Of a stretch of DNA of 64,000 bases, positions 53,326 to 64,000 are shown piece after piece (the stretch's first letter is position 1; every line of letters starts with the position of its first letter). Below the pieces are notes generated by a model, which saw only the letters and a list, made by a program, of their open reading frames with translations, made no database searches and was not told the origin of the DNA. The translations under genes and the position numbers were made by a program. Source of the stretch: an uncultured Ignavibacteriota bacterium (GTDB taxonomy: Bacteria > Bacteroidota > Ignavibacteria > UBA10030 > UBA8401); the NCBI GenBank assembly GCA_903861125.1, contig CAIOTF010000015.1, positions 124,001-188,000 of the forward strand. The letters are read 5' to 3'.

Positions 53326-54120
53326 TTAAAACTTCGGATAGATAAGCTGTTCGAACTTTACGCATTTCCCTGTTTCCACTTCCACTTCAGCAATCACTCC
53401 GCAGAGCCGTATATCATTTTCCGCTGTTTCGTATTTGTGCGGCGTCTGTGTTAAAAACCGTTTTATTGCCAGATCTTTTTTCATTCCGAGAACTGAGTCG
53501 TACGGTCCGGTCATACCGACATCCGTAATAAATCCCGTGGCACGCGGAAGAATCCGAGCATCGGCGGTAGGTGTGTGCGTGTGTGTTCCGACTACAACGC
53601 TTGCGCGGCCGTCAACGTACCAGCCCATCGCCATTTTTTCTGCTGTCGCTTCGGCGTGAAAATCTATAAATGTGATCTTCGTCTGTTCATTGATCTTGGA
53701 CAAAGCCCAATCCACCGATCGGAAAGGATCTTCGATCGGCTGCATATACGTTCTTCCCTGCAGATTGATCACTCCCACCTTCACACCGCTTTTCAATTCG
53801 TAGACTGTATAACCGATGCCGGCAGTCCCGTGCGGAAAGTTCAGCGGGCGCAGAAGATTCCTGAACGAGGTATACACTTTTCTCATATCCCACCGGTCGA
53901 AGGTGTGATTTCCGCCCGTGATAACGTGAACGCCAATGTCGAACAGCTGTTTCACCTGCGCCTCTTCGATCCCTTTTCCATCCGCAGTATTTTCTCCGTT
54001 CGCTATGCAGAGATCGATATTATGTTTCTCAAGAAGTCCCTTCAGCAAGCCCGACACAAGTTCAAGTCCGGGTTTGCCGATGATATCGCCGATGAACAGT
54101 ATATTAATAGTTGAACTCAC
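53326..54120 (-). CDS. YmdB-family metallophosphoesterase
   Basis: NILFIGDIIGKPGLELV; ANGENTADGKGI; ITGGNHTFDR; IDFHAEATAEKMAMGWYVDGRASVVVGTHTHTPTADARI. Confidence 0.93.
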   Translation of the reverse strand: MSSTINILFIGDIIGKPGLELVSGLLKGLLEKHNIDLCIANGENTADGKGIEEAQVKQLFDIGVHVITGGNHTFDRWDMRKVYTSFRNLLRPLNFPHGTAGIGYTVYELKSGVKVGVINLQGRTYMQPIEDPFRSVDWALSKINEQTKITFIDFHAEATAEKMAMGWYVDGRASVVVGTHTHTPTADARILPRATGFITDVGMTGPYDSVLGMKKDLAIKRFLTQTPHKYETAENDIRLCGVIAEVEVETGKCVKFEQLIYPKF

Positions 54121-55787
54121 GGTACCTTTTTATAATTAATGATGAAAAGATAGGCGGCGGACTGATTCTGCCCCATTTGATTCACCGGAACGAATGATCC
54201 GGGATATTTCTCTTCGATGGTCTTCATGTATCTGTACACTGTTCCCGCAATATTGTCAAGAATGATATGTGTTACTCCCGCACTGCGTAATTGCTGAAGC
54301 AATGTATCCGGATTGGTGGACGGTACGTTATAAATTCCCTGAAACTTTTTTCCTCTGCCATAGATAAATGACACTGATGGTTTTCTGCAGGCTACAAATG
54401 TATTTGCACCGAGGCTGTCGGCACACCACTGGCTCAGCCGAAGGTAATTTGCCCATTCGTCAGGATAACCGTTGAATGTATCCCCTTGAAGATTTTTCTG
54501 CAGAATCGGAAGGTTGTTTTCCGCCGCCAGCATTGTTGTCACGACATTCACCCCCAATAATCCAATGGTAACAACAACATAGAACATCTTCAGCAGAGGC
54601 GTGTTGTTCTTTTTGATAAGGTCATGAATGCCGTACAAGATTGTCATGATAAAAAACGGAGTAAAGATCATGATATACCGAGGCTGTCCCCACGATGTTG
54701 CCAGTGCAATGAATGTTGCCATGCTGACACCAAGCGCATATAAGACCATGACCAGCAGTGATTTCTCTTTATTTTTGATCATCCGCACGGCTCCAAAGAG
54801 GATCGCACCGGCCACAACACAGGTAAGAAGAACATTCGGTTCCGAATTTTCGCTGCGGAAACCGAGGATCTCCAGAAAACGGGATGACAAAAAGGTTTGG
54901 GAATTGACAAAAAACCGGTCGACGAATCCTGCAAGAGTTTCTTGTCCCGAATTCGGATCGTACGGATTCTTCAACAGCATCATTTTCCCCTGTCCTCCAT
55001 ACTGACTGACGATGATATCTCCCCACAGAATTTTTTTCAACGCTTCCACGATCCCCCAGCATACTGCATATGCGCCGGTGACAGCGGCTGCATTCTTGAA
55101 TTTTCCCTGATAGATAAAATAAAAACAGACAACGGCAACAGCCGATACCGCGATGTTCCGAGTCAACGATAATGCCAGCAGCGACACACCAACGGAAAGC
55201 CATCCCGATATATTGCTGCGAATATTTTCGCTCTCAACCGTTTCTTTGTCCAGATGCCGCAGGAAGACGAAGAAAAAAATCGATTGGAGCATCATGAAGA
55301 ACGATTCCGTGAATGTAAGGCTTGCGTAAGCAAGAATAACGCTGTTGAATGCCGTAACGGCAAACGCCGGAAAGAATACAATTCCGGATACCCTTCCTCT
55401 AAAACCACGGTAAAGAAAATAAAGACCCACGGCATAAAAAATTACCGAGAAACCTTTGACGATAAGGAGATTAATCCCGAACAGAGCGATCGGAAGAGCA
55501 AGGAACATCACGTAAAGCGCAGCACTGGATGTGAAATAATATCCAAAAAAATCTTTGGCGTAATGATATCCACCTTCAATATAGAGACCGTCGTCTGTTT
55601 CCAAAATGCGCGCATTAAACAAAAGCAAAGCACCGAGTATTCCAATACCGATGATCCAATACGCCAGGTGAACAGAGTGTGCCGAAAGCCAACGTTCAAT
55701 TTTCAGGAACGGTACTGCGGTACTACGGGATTGTTTTCCCGACTCTTTGGAAGTTTTCGATGATTTGGAATATTTCTGATCAGCCAT
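54117..55787 (-). CDS. Multi-pass membrane glycosyltransferase-like protein (GT39/ArnT-like)
   Basis: About 10 TM helices with N-terminal loop ILETDDGLYIEGGYHYAKDFFGYY; position in a sugar-transfer cluster. Confidence 0.6.
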   Translation of the reverse strand: MADQKYSKSSKTSKESGKQSRSTAVPFLKIERWLSAHSVHLAYWIIGIGILGALLLFNARILETDDGLYIEGGYHYAKDFFGYYFTSSAALYVMFLALPIALFGINLLIVKGFSVIFYAVGLYFLYRGFRGRVSGIVFFPAFAVTAFNSVILAYASLTFTESFFMMLQSIFFFVFLRHLDKETVESENIRSNISGWLSVGVSLLALSLTRNIAVSAVAVVCFYFIYQGKFKNAAAVTGAYAVCWGIVEALKKILWGDIIVSQYGGQGKMMLLKNPYDPNSGQETLAGFVDRFFVNSQTFLSSRFLEILGFRSENSEPNVLLTCVVAGAILFGAVRMIKNKEKSLLVMVLYALGVSMATFIALATSWGQPRYIMIFTPFFIMTILYGIHDLIKKNNTPLLKMFYVVVTIGLLGVNVVTTMLAAENNLPILQKNLQGDTFNGYPDEWANYLRLSQWCADSLGANTFVACRKPSVSFIYGRGKKFQGIYNVPSTNPDTLLQQLRSAGVTHIILDNIAGTVYRYMKTIEEKYPGSFVPVNQMGQNQSAAYLFIINYKKVP

Positions 55788-55855
55788 AGCAGGTTATTTT
55801 TTCTCGTGTTGAAGTTGTACTAACGGATCGTTACAGTACGTTGCTCAAATCTATT

Positions 55856-56923
55856 TTACTTTTTCTCTCTCACCATCAAAGCCGAATACAACTGGCCAAG
55901 GATATCGTCCAATCCATGCTGATACGACCATGAAGGATAATGAGACTGGAATTTTCTTACATCGCTGACATACCAAATATGATCCCCGATTCTGTTATCA
56001 TCCGTATAGGTAACATTCATTTTCTTTCCGGTAATCGTTTCACACATCCTAATTGCTTCTTTCATTGAGCAATTGGAAAAACGGCTTCCTCCGGCGTTGT
56101 ACACTTCGCCGGACCGGGGATTCTGATAATAATGCCAGAACATATTCACCAGATCACTGCTGTGAATATTGTCACGCACCTGTTTGCCCTTGTATCCGAA
56201 CACGGTATATGAAGAACCATTGACCGCACATTTCATCAGATAGGCCAAAAATCCATGCAGCTGCGTACCGGAATGTCCGGGACCGGTAAGACAACCTCCG
56301 CGGAACACGCCGGTATGAAAACCGAAATACTTTCCGTATTCCTGCACCATCACATCGGCCGCAGTTTTTGAGACGCCGAACAGTGAGTGTTTTGTTTGAT
56401 CAATGCTCATCATCTCATCAATACCATGTTCTGCAAACGGATGGGAACGCTCCACTTCCCAGCGGTCTTCCAGTTCAATCAGGGGCAGATTGTTCGGAGT
56501 GTCACCGTACACTTTGTTGGTTGAGGTAAAAATAAAGACCGCCTTCGGCGCAAATTGACGCATCGCTTCGAGCATGACAAGCGTTCCGTTGGCATTTACC
56601 GTAAAATCTTTTACCGGATCTTTCGCTGCCCAATCGTGCGACGGCTGCGCTGCGGTATGAATGATCAGTTTAATATCGCTGCCGTATTCACGGAAGAGAT
56701 TATTCACTGCGGTCTGATCGCGTATATCGATGGAAGAATGTTTGTAATTTGAAATCTCCGATTCCAGCTGTTTCCGCTGCCATTCCGTGGAGGCTTCGGC
56801 ACCGAAGAATTCCATCCGCATATTGTTGTCGATTCCGACAACGGTGAATCCCTTTTCAGCAAAAAACCGGACTGACTCTGCGCCGATAAGTCCGGCCGAA
56901 CCTGATATGATTGCAATATTCAT
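55856..56923 (-). CDS. NAD-dependent epimerase/dehydratase (CDP-paratose 2-epimerase-like)
   Basis: [55 protein letters not shown]; start revised to 56923 (ORF track start is 56992). Confidence 0.85.
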   Translation of the reverse strand: MNIAIISGSAGLIGAESVRFFAEKGFTVVGIDNNMRMEFFGAEASTEWQRKQLESEISNYKHSSIDIRDQTAVNNLFREYGSDIKLIIHTAAQPSHDWAAKDPVKDFTVNANGTLVMLEAMRQFAPKAVFIFTSTNKVYGDTPNNLPLIELEDRWEVERSHPFAEHGIDEMMSIDQTKHSLFGVSKTAADVMVQEYGKYFGFHTGVFRGGCLTGPGHSGTQLHGFLAYLMKCAVNGSSYTVFGYKGKQVRDNIHSSDLVNMFWHYYQNPRSGEVYNAGGSRFSNCSMKEAIRMCETITGKKMNVTYTDDNRIGDHIWYVSDVRKFQSHYPSWSYQHGLDDILGQLYSALMVREKK

Positions 56924-56937
56924 TGTATTGTCCTGCG

Positions 56938-58365
56938 TTAATAGAATTTTATTTTCATCAATGAGACCATGCACATCCGGAGCATAATCCATCCGTTGCG
57001 GAACCGGTTGGTCATTTTTGTCTCTCCGTATGTTCTGTCCATATAATGAACCGGAAGGTCGATGATTTTCAGATGCTGTTTGGCGGATCCGAAGATCAGT
57101 TCATAATCCCCCCAACGGTCCTGAATGCCCCATGTGCCGCGGAGTTTTTTTATTTTATGATAATCTTCGCGCCACAATACTTTGGTGCCGCACAGTGTAT
57201 CTTTGATCGTCGTATCGAGGATGTACGAAAAGAAAGTGGAGAAAAATTTATTCCCCAGCATGTTCACCGGTTTCATGGCATCCTTGTGCATCGGATAGAC
57301 CAACCGCGAACCATTGATGAACTCGCCGTAGTTGCGCGTAATGGCTTCATAGAAATACGGAAGTTCCTCCGGGATCACAGTAAGATCCGCATCAAGAATC
57401 ATAAGAATATCCCCGCGGGCATGATCAAAACATGTCCAGACATTTTCTGCTTTGCAGATACCCGGACTATCCACAACGTTGATATTCCGTTCCGGATATT
57501 TTTTCATCATTTCCATTACTTTTTCTTTTGTTCCGTCGGTCGATTTGTCGTCACCGAAAATAATTTCTGTTCCCTTTCCCATTTCAGGGATGCGGTTCAC
57601 GGCACTTTCAACGTTGCCGGCTTCATTCTTGCACGGAACAACAACGGTAACGGAATATTCCTTTACCGTCCCGTCGAGCAGCCGCGCAACGGTCATTCGG
57701 GTCATGGTCAGTTCACGGAACAACGGAAACCGGGCAACGAACCTGTTAACGACATACGAGATGAGAGGAATGTAAAACGGAAAGAGAACAACCTTCTTGG
57801 TATGGACCGGTTCGTAATTTGACAGATGCAGGATATTATTGATGTCGTTCAGCGAGAGCCAGTTATGAAGACGCTGCGGGATCTTCAGGTGAAGCGACTC
57901 GGCCAGCTGAACCAGCGGATGCCAGAGATAATTATAGTGCAAAAGGATGAACCGGGTTCCGCGGTGTGCGTTTGATTTCACTGCGTCGAGCACCGCTTTC
58001 AGATCGACAATATCTTCTACGGAAGAGATAACGATATAGTCAAAGACCTCTTCCACTTTTGTCTGTTCCGGGGACTGGTGATGAAATGTGAGACCGGGAT
58101 ACGACATTCGCGCAATGTCGATCTGTTTATCGCTGTCATCGATCCCAACGCCTACTGACGGCTTGAGCTCGTTCAGCAGAAATCCGGTGCTGCAGCGTAT
58201 ATGCAGAATGCTTGATCCTTCCGGAATAATGAATCTGAGTGATTTCAGCACTTCTGAATAATAATAGGGATTCCGTTTGATCCATCCCTCCCGCTGCTGA
58301 GCAATAGAATTATTTTTTTCACGGATTGAACGGCGGATATCTTCGAATTGAGATGATGGGATCAT
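56938..58365 (-). CDS. Fusion protein: N-terminal class I methyltransferase + C-terminal GT2 glycosyltransferase
   Basis: N-term [19 protein letters not shown]...; C-term [41 protein letters not shown]...[17 protein letters not shown]. Confidence 0.85.
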   Translation of the reverse strand: MIPSSQFEDIRRSIREKNNSIAQQREGWIKRNPYYYSEVLKSLRFIIPEGSSILHIRCSTGFLLNELKPSVGVGIDDSDKQIDIARMSYPGLTFHHQSPEQTKVEEVFDYIVISSVEDIVDLKAVLDAVKSNAHRGTRFILLHYNYLWHPLVQLAESLHLKIPQRLHNWLSLNDINNILHLSNYEPVHTKKVVLFPFYIPLISYVVNRFVARFPLFRELTMTRMTVARLLDGTVKEYSVTVVVPCKNEAGNVESAVNRIPEMGKGTEIIFGDDKSTDGTKEKVMEMMKKYPERNINVVDSPGICKAENVWTCFDHARGDILMILDADLTVIPEELPYFYEAITRNYGEFINGSRLVYPMHKDAMKPVNMLGNKFFSTFFSYILDTTIKDTLCGTKVLWREDYHKIKKLRGTWGIQDRWGDYELIFGSAKQHLKIIDLPVHYMDRTYGETKMTNRFRNGWIMLRMCMVSLMKIKFY

Positions 58366-58655
58366 TGCGATAGGGTCATGGAAGTTCGAAAAAACTTATT
58401 CGGAACACGGTCGTGGATCGTTCTCTGTTTGTTCATACAAGACCGCTGTTCCTGAAATATTTCAATAAAATCAATGTAAGAAACTAATAGTTTTGACTCA
58501 AGGTATTCCCACGAGGATGATTGTGCCTTGAAATGAAAAAATTTTACAATAAACCGTTTCGCGACCGGTGTATTGATCATTCAGCCAAAGAACATCTCAC
58601 AACAACGTGCGCAAGCAGCGAACATTACACCATGGTTCCTGCAGGAACTCCGCGA

Positions 58656-59378
58656 TCACTTCCGTCCGGAAATGACCAACGAACCGGCTATTTCCTTGAC
58701 GAACGGAAGTTTTTCAAGCACTTTGCCGATTCCTGAAACGATGGGAATCAATGATTGCGGCACCATCGGGTGAAGAAAATCGTACGGAAAAACAACAATG
58801 CTGCTGAACTGCTGCTGCTGAAGAAGCGATGCAATCTCCCACCGGAAGAAAGCCCGCTCGTCCGGCGAATCACCAAGCATTTTTTTGATGAAGGGAATAT
58901 TTTTCTGTATTGCGATCTGAGGATTCATCATATTCGGTTCCGCAAAGACACAACGCCCTCCGGGACGAAGCACCCGGTAGGCTTCCTTCAATGCAATCAC
59001 CGGATCCAAATGGTGGATGATCGAACTTCCTGCAACAACATCGAACGAAGCATCGGGAAACGGAAGGTGTTCGGCATCGCCGACGAGATATGTAATGGGA
59101 AGAACGGTCTCTTTCCGTGCATGTTCTATCAGTTCAGGTGATATATCCATGGAAGTCACTACGGCACCGGTCTCGGCAAAGTACCGGCTGAAGATCCCGG
59201 TTCCGCAACCGATATCGAGAACGGATGTTCCTTTCCCGATACCGCCGTATTGAATGATAAATTGCGCACGCCGTTTTGCACGTACCTGGCCCGACGGCGA
59301 TCCCCACCCCCAGATATCGGCTGCATGCTCGGCAATAGCGGCGCCGTGTTTGATCTCGTTTTCTTTACGATTTGACAT
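58656..59378 (-). CDS. SAM-dependent methyltransferase (class I)
   Basis: GTSVLDIGCGTGIFSRYFAETGAVVTSMDIS; VAGSSIIHHLDPVIALKEAYRVLRPGGRCVF; start revised to 59378 (ORF track start is 59543). Confidence 0.88.
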   Translation of the reverse strand: MSNRKENEIKHGAAIAEHAADIWGWGSPSGQVRAKRRAQFIIQYGGIGKGTSVLDIGCGTGIFSRYFAETGAVVTSMDISPELIEHARKETVLPITYLVGDAEHLPFPDASFDVVAGSSIIHHLDPVIALKEAYRVLRPGGRCVFAEPNMMNPQIAIQKNIPFIKKMLGDSPDERAFFRWEIASLLQQQQFSSIVVFPYDFLHPMVPQSLIPIVSGIGKVLEKLPFVKEIAGSLVISGRK

Positions 59379-59680
59379 AATAATGTTGAAATTTATGAAC
59401 GAAATTCGGTTTTCATTACTTTGCATCGGTGAACGACGGCCGCGGACGGAATCGTGACGAAGAAAATACGATGTATAGCACCCTTTGAAGACCGCATGTG
59501 GTAAATATACGAAAGAGTGCCTAGGCGTGCAAGGAAGGACCACCGCAACGATGGAATGACACGATGGACAATGCCGACAATTTTTTACCGTACGACAGAA
59601 ATGTCATCGACTGAATCTACTGTTGGATCCCACTGGATCTGAACATTTGATTCAACATCATTATTCTTTACAAAACCGCA

Positions 59681-62600
59681 TCAGCGATCTTTCGAAATAA
59701 TCTCCGCGACTCTTTGCACAAGAGCTTCCGGTTTGTACGGCTTTTGAAAATATCCTGTCGGACGATCAATACCAAACACCGACATCGTTTCCTCTTCCGT
59801 GTAGCCCGAACAGAGAAGAACTTTTACATCTTTATTGATCTTCAACAGCTCTTCAAATGCCCCCTTGCCATCCATGATCGGCATTGAATAATCCAGAATG
59901 ACCATTGCTATGTTCTTCTGATCCCTCCGGTATATCTCAATTCCTTTCAAAGGATCTAACGCGCTTATGACCTTAAAGTTTACTTCTGGCAAAATATCTT
60001 CCAGCAATTCTATTAACGATACTTCGTCATCAATGACCAAAATTGTTTTACCTTCTCCATTCGCTGTCGATAATTCTTTCTTCTCCGATACAGCATCCAT
60101 ATGAGATGCAGCAATTAACGGGAAAACAATTTCGAACATTGTTCCTTTCCCTTCTTTACTCTCAATCCGAAGACCTCCATTGTGTCCTTTAATAATTCCA
60201 AGAACTGCCGCGAGACCAAGACCTCTGCCGGTAAATTTTGTAGTGAAGAATGGATCGAAGATACGTGTAAGAGTTTGCTGACTGATACCGCTGCCGGTAT
60301 CAATTACCTGTACTAACGCATACCTGCCGGCGGCAAGTGCTGCTCCGGTGTACTTGGAATACTCACTATTATTGTGTGCGATCTCAATCATGTTTGTGCG
60401 AAGTGTGATCAGTCCCGGATTCGGCATTATTGCTTCACCTGCGTTGATGATCAAATTCATAATGACCTGTTGTATCTGACTGATATCACCTTTGATACGA
60501 GGCGAAGTAACACCAAGTTCATATCGAAGCTGTGTTGTTTTTGGTATGGAGACTTCGAGCATCTGAATATTTTCTTTTACTAATTTATTAAGATCGATCT
60601 CGTCAATAGCAAACCTACCTCTGCCGGAATATGCCAGAAGCTGTTTCGTAAGGTCGGCAATACGCTCTGAGGCTTTTATGGCTTTTGAGATGTGGTTTAC
60701 AACGGGACTTTCTTTAGGAAGTTTGCCAAGAGCCAGCGAGGCTTGACCCAGGACGGCATTGATTAAATTATTGAAGTCGTGCGCAATACCGCCGGCAAGT
60801 GTTCCAATACTTTCCAGTTTTTGTGCCTGACGTAATGCTTGTTCTGAATTTTTACGCTCAGTAATATCAATGCAGATACCAGACATGCGCAACGCTTCAC
60901 CCCGTTCGTTGTAGAGTGTATCCCCTATAGCATTGATCCATAGAATATCGCCGGAGGCTTTAATGATGCGATATTCATTGATCAGTTGTTGATGATCCCG
61001 TATTGAAACATTGATTCTCTCACCCGCAACTTTAACATCATCGGGATGCAGCAGACTGTTCCATACGTCAAATGAAGCATCAGTTTTTGCGGGATCTAAT
61101 CCGAACAGGCGATACAGTTCCGGTGACCAGTCGAGTTTTCCGCTGAGCATATCCCAATCCCAAACACCCGCACCGGCCGACCGTTGTGCAAGTGCCAATC
61201 GATCGTTCGACAGAACGAGTGCTTCTTCTGCGCGTTTGCGTTTATTGATATCTATAAACATAACTCCGAATTGACCTGGTTTTGTCTGGAATGCATTGAC
61301 GTGATAATATATGTTCAACGGACCGAACATCGCCTCAAAACTTATCGGTTCACCGGTGAGTCCGACTTTTCCATACCGATCGATCCAGTATTGTTCCGAA
61401 GTTGGAAACAACTCGCGAAGTGTATGGCCTAACGTGTCTGCATTTTTTAGACCTGTTTGCCGTTCGAAGGCAGGATTTGCATCAACAAAGCGAAGGTCAA
61501 TCGGTTTGCCGGCGGCATCGCATATAACATCCTGAATAGAAAATCCTTCCGTCATGTTCGCGAAAAGAGACCGCAGACGTTCTTCATTGTTCTGAAGATT
61601 CTCTTCCGCCTTCTTGCGATCGGTGATGTTTTTGTCCACACCCCGATACCCTTTTAAGTTTCCATCATGATCCAGAATGGGAACAGCGTTTGTGAGGAGA
61701 CAAATTTTTTCGCCATCCTTTGTGATGTTCCAATTTTCCAGATCTTTAATAACCCCTTTTTTTGCAGCGATGTCAGAAAATATCCCTGCAACTCTTTGTG
61801 CCTCATCCGGCGGCATAAAATCGAATGGAGTCTTTCCGAGAACGTCTTCATTTGATTTTCCGAATAGATCAATTCCCTTTTGCGAACTGTAGGTATAAAA
61901 TCCTTTCTCATCCGTTTCCCACACCCACTCTGCCATACTGAAAATAATATCTTTCAGCCGTTCTTCATTTTCCCGAAGTTTATCTTCGGCCTGAATACGT
62001 TCAATAATCTCCCGTTTTGCTGTCTCATAAAGCCGGGAATTCTCAATTGCAATGGAAGATAAATTTGCAATTGTCCGGCCCATATCAATCTCTGATACAG
62101 TAAGCATCCTCGGCTCACCAATATGAGCCACAATAAGAACGCCAATTACATTTTCTTTAACGATAATCGGCAGGTAAAGAATAGAACGTAATCCCCGTTG
62201 CTCGCTGATGATCCGTTCCGCCGCAGTGAGATCGACAACGGCCGTATCGTGGATGAAGACAGGCTGCGCAGTGGTGATTGCTTTTTCAATGTGAGGATGG
62301 TCTTTCAGCGGCGCGCGGCGCAATTCTTCCGGAAACTGTGCAGGGAGTGCAGGCGAGGTTGCCCCAAGATATAACATCTCTCCCTCAATCAAGTAAATAG
62401 CAGCACTCTTTAGATCTGATAATTCGATAATACTATCGGTGGTCGTTTGGAATACCGTATGCATGTCCAACGACGTGGAAAGGTTTTGGCTGGACTTTAA
62501 CAAGGCCCTTAACTGTTGTGCATGGAGACGAAATTCGTTTTCAGCATTCTTGCGTACGGTAACATCGCGCGCAGCAGCATAAATCAGTTTCCCGGCAGAC

Positions 62601-64000
62601 ACCGAATTCCACTCGATCCATTTGTATGAACCGTCTTTACAGCGATAACGATTCTCAAAATTTAAGACGGGCTTTTGCTCATCCAAATGCTTTATGGCGG
62701 CTATCGTCGCATCCAAATCCTCGGGGTGAACAAAATCTAAAAACCTGCTTCCATCCAGATCGGCAAGAGAATACCCCAAGGTTTTTTCCCATTGAGGATT
62801 TAACCGCCGGAAATACCCATCAGTATCAGATATGCAAAGAAGGTCAAGACTGGAAGAGAAATAACGATCAAGTTCTTCCTTCTTTTCATGCAATTCATCC
62901 TCCACTTGTTTGCGTTCGGTAATATTTCTATGAAATGTTTGAATAATTTTTTCATCACCAATAGTCACAAGACTCGATGCTACTTCCAATTGAAGTATGC
63001 GTCCATCTTTATGATAATGTTCCACATTGAAGAAGAGTGTTTCACCGGACATCAGGTGCGACATTCTTTCAGATACCCGTTGCGATGTTTCGGGTGTATC
63101 TAAATCCTGAATGCTCATGTTCTGCATTTCTTCGACTGTGTATCCATGCATTTTTGCAAATGACTCATTCACCTTTATAATTTTTGCGTTGACCGATAAA
63201 AACATAATACCATTGATTGCTTTTTCAAACAGCGTTTGATAGTGCATTCCACTTTTGCGCGATTCTTCTTCCGCACGCAATCGTTGATTAATCTGCCGCA
63301 ATAGAATCACAAATGATAATCCGAACATGCCTATAATAACAATGATGACCGCTCCTAACGCTATCAGCAAATTGACCGAACGTTTTTCGTACGTATTGAC
63401 AGCCTGCGCGGTGCGTTTTGACAGCATACCGTAGAACTCGTCAATCGGCCTCATAATGTTGTATTTCATCTGATGGTACGCGTCGTTATTCATTAACCTG
63501 ATACCCATTTCACGATCAGGTTTATTTTTAATCGTAAATTTTCCGGTACTGTCGGCAAATATTCCTTTCACAGCATTCATCGCAATAATTTCCGTATTAA
63601 TCAATTCGTCGGAATATGCCTGCGCTTTGGATAATTTTTGGAATTCTTCGTCGGTGAAACCTTCCTGTTTCATCAGATCCTTCAGAGGTATTGCGCTTCC
63701 ATCGGGACGCGGTTTCCGGTTTTGCGGCAGGACAAGATCCCAGTAGATCCGGTTGTATTCTTCGGGACGGGGAATATTACCATTACGGATATTTACGATA
63801 GCCCAGTATCGTCGCTCATATTCTGCGTTTCCGGTAGCAACAAAACTTCGCGCCATTCGTGTTAGATCATCAGAACTTTGACGCAGTTCATCTGCCAGCA
63901 GATATGTTCGGTAGTGAACATCCCGATTTTTACTTAGTTCTCGTTGATTCAAAAACAATAAGACGGTAAGAATTACCAGGCCAATACCTAACGCAAATTG
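59681..64000 (-). CDS. Hybrid sensor histidine kinase with TM region, multiple PAS, GAF, HisKA/HATPase and C-terminal receiver (5' end truncated)
   Basis: PAS blocks, GAF (LLKSSQNLSTSLDMHTVF...), GGIAHDFNNLINAVLG, DTGSGISQQ, receiver ILVIDDEVSLIELLEDI...ILDYSMPIMDG. Upstream of the listed TTG the frame stays open as QFALGIGLVILTVLLF, a TM helix. Confidence 0.9.
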   Translation of the reverse strand, partial: QFALGIGLVILTVLLFLNQRELSKNRDVHYRTYLLADELRQSSDDLTRMARSFVATGNAEYERRYWAIVNIRNGNIPRPEEYNRIYWDLVLPQNRKPRPDGSAIPLKDLMKQEGFTDEEFQKLSKAQAYSDELINTEIIAMNAVKGIFADSTGKFTIKNKPDREMGIRLMNNDAYHQMKYNIMRPIDEFYGMLSKRTAQAVNTYEKRSVNLLIALGAVIIVIIGMFGLSFVILLRQINQRLRAEEESRKSGMHYQTLFEKAINGIMFLSVNAKIIKVNESFAKMHGYTVEEMQNMSIQDLDTPETSQRVSERMSHLMSGETLFFNVEHYHKDGRILQLEVASSLVTIGDEKIIQTFHRNITERKQVEDELHEKKEELDRYFSSSLDLLCISDTDGYFRRLNPQWEKTLGYSLADLDGSRFLDFVHPEDLDATIAAIKHLDEQKPVLNFENRYRCKDGSYKWIEWNSVSAGKLIYAAARDVTVRKNAENEFRLHAQQLRALLKSSQNLSTSLDMHTVFQTTTDSIIELSDLKSAAIYLIEGEMLYLGATSPALPAQFPEELRRAPLKDHPHIEKAITTAQPVFIHDTAVVDLTAAERIISEQRGLRSILYLPIIVKENVIGVLIVAHIGEPRMLTVSEIDMGRTIANLSSIAIENSRLYETAKREIIERIQAEDKLRENEERLKDIIFSMAEWVWETDEKGFYTYSSQKGIDLFGKSNEDVLGKTPFDFMPPDEAQRVAGIFSDIAAKKGVIKDLENWNITKDGEKICLLTNAVPILDHDGNLKGYRGVDKNITDRKKAEENLQNNEERLRSLFANMTEGFSIQDVICDAAGKPIDLRFVDANPAFERQTGLKNADTLGHTLRELFPTSEQYWIDRYGKVGLTGEPISFEAMFGPLNIYYHVNAFQTKPGQFGVMFIDINKRKRAEEALVLSNDRLALAQRSAGAGVWDWDMLSGKLDWSPELYRLFGLDPAKTDASFDVWNSLLHPDDVKVAGERINVSIRDHQQLINEYRIIKASGDILWINAIGDTLYNERGEALRMSGICIDITERKNSEQALRQAQKLESIGTLAGGIAHDFNNLINAVLGQASLALGKLPKESPVVNHISKAIKASERIADLTKQLLAYSGRGRFAIDEIDLNKLVKENIQMLEVSIPKTTQLRYELGVTSPRIKGDISQIQQVIMNLIINAGEAIMPNPGLITLRTNMIEIAHNNSEYSKYTGAALAAGRYALVQVIDTGSGISQQTLTRIFDPFFTTKFTGRGLGLAAVLGIIKGHNGGLRIESKEGKGTMFEIVFPLIAASHMDAVSEKKELSTANGEGKTILVIDDEVSLIELLEDILPEVNFKVISALDPLKGIEIYRRDQKNIAMVILDYSMPIMDGKGAFEELLKINKDVKVLLCSGYTEEETMSVFGIDRPTGYFQKPYKPEALVQRVAEIISKDR

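Noticed and set aside
57046-57822. 258-aa plus-strand ORF inside the methyltransferase-GT2 gene
   Set aside because: Antisense to the GT2 domain; no family resemblance.
58362-58580. 72-aa minus-strand ORF with an ATGA overlap to the methyltransferase-GT2 gene
   Set aside because: The overlap looks operon-like, but the sequence has no domain resemblance and no visible RBS; probably chance.

Overview
This is a bacterial chromosomal window. The gene content suggests Bacteroidota/Ignavibacteria-type lineages: TonB-dependent receptor, PorV/PorQ-like outer-membrane protein, 7TM-DISM-like kinase, DUF2723 membrane protein and a TAnnTTTG-type promoter. Taxonomy is inference only. Positions 1-20708 form one leftward block: five tRNAs, rpmG, secE, nusG, rplKAJL, rpoBC, rpsL, rpsG, fusA, tuf, and S10-operon genes down to a truncated rpsC. 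To the right are a DUF2723 protein, three response regulators with a sensor kinase, and an ECF sigma / HEAT-repeat anti-sigma-like / DUF4097 operon. Next come two enoyl-CoA hydratases, a DEAD-box helicase with a long basic tail, a probable PPi-type phosphofructokinase and an outer-membrane protein. A trimeric [FeFe]-hydrogenase operon follows, whose NuoF-like subunit is fused to a GltD-like flavoprotein. The remainder holds a TonB-dependent receptor, an EamA transporter, a tandem 3-hydroxyacyl-CoA dehydrogenase pair, folD, a YmdB-like phosphoesterase, a sugar/glycan transfer cluster and a large PAS/GAF hybrid kinase running off the right edge. The best leads are the HydB-GltD fusion hydrogenase, the exact 18-residue T[S/A]GGD periodicity of the DUF4097 protein with its HEAT-repeat anti-sigma-like partner, the degenerate second 3HCDH paralog, the promoters and stem-loops in the rif/str block, and an intergenic repeat island near 23.8 kb. 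No CRISPR array, rRNA operon, prophage or transposase was seen.
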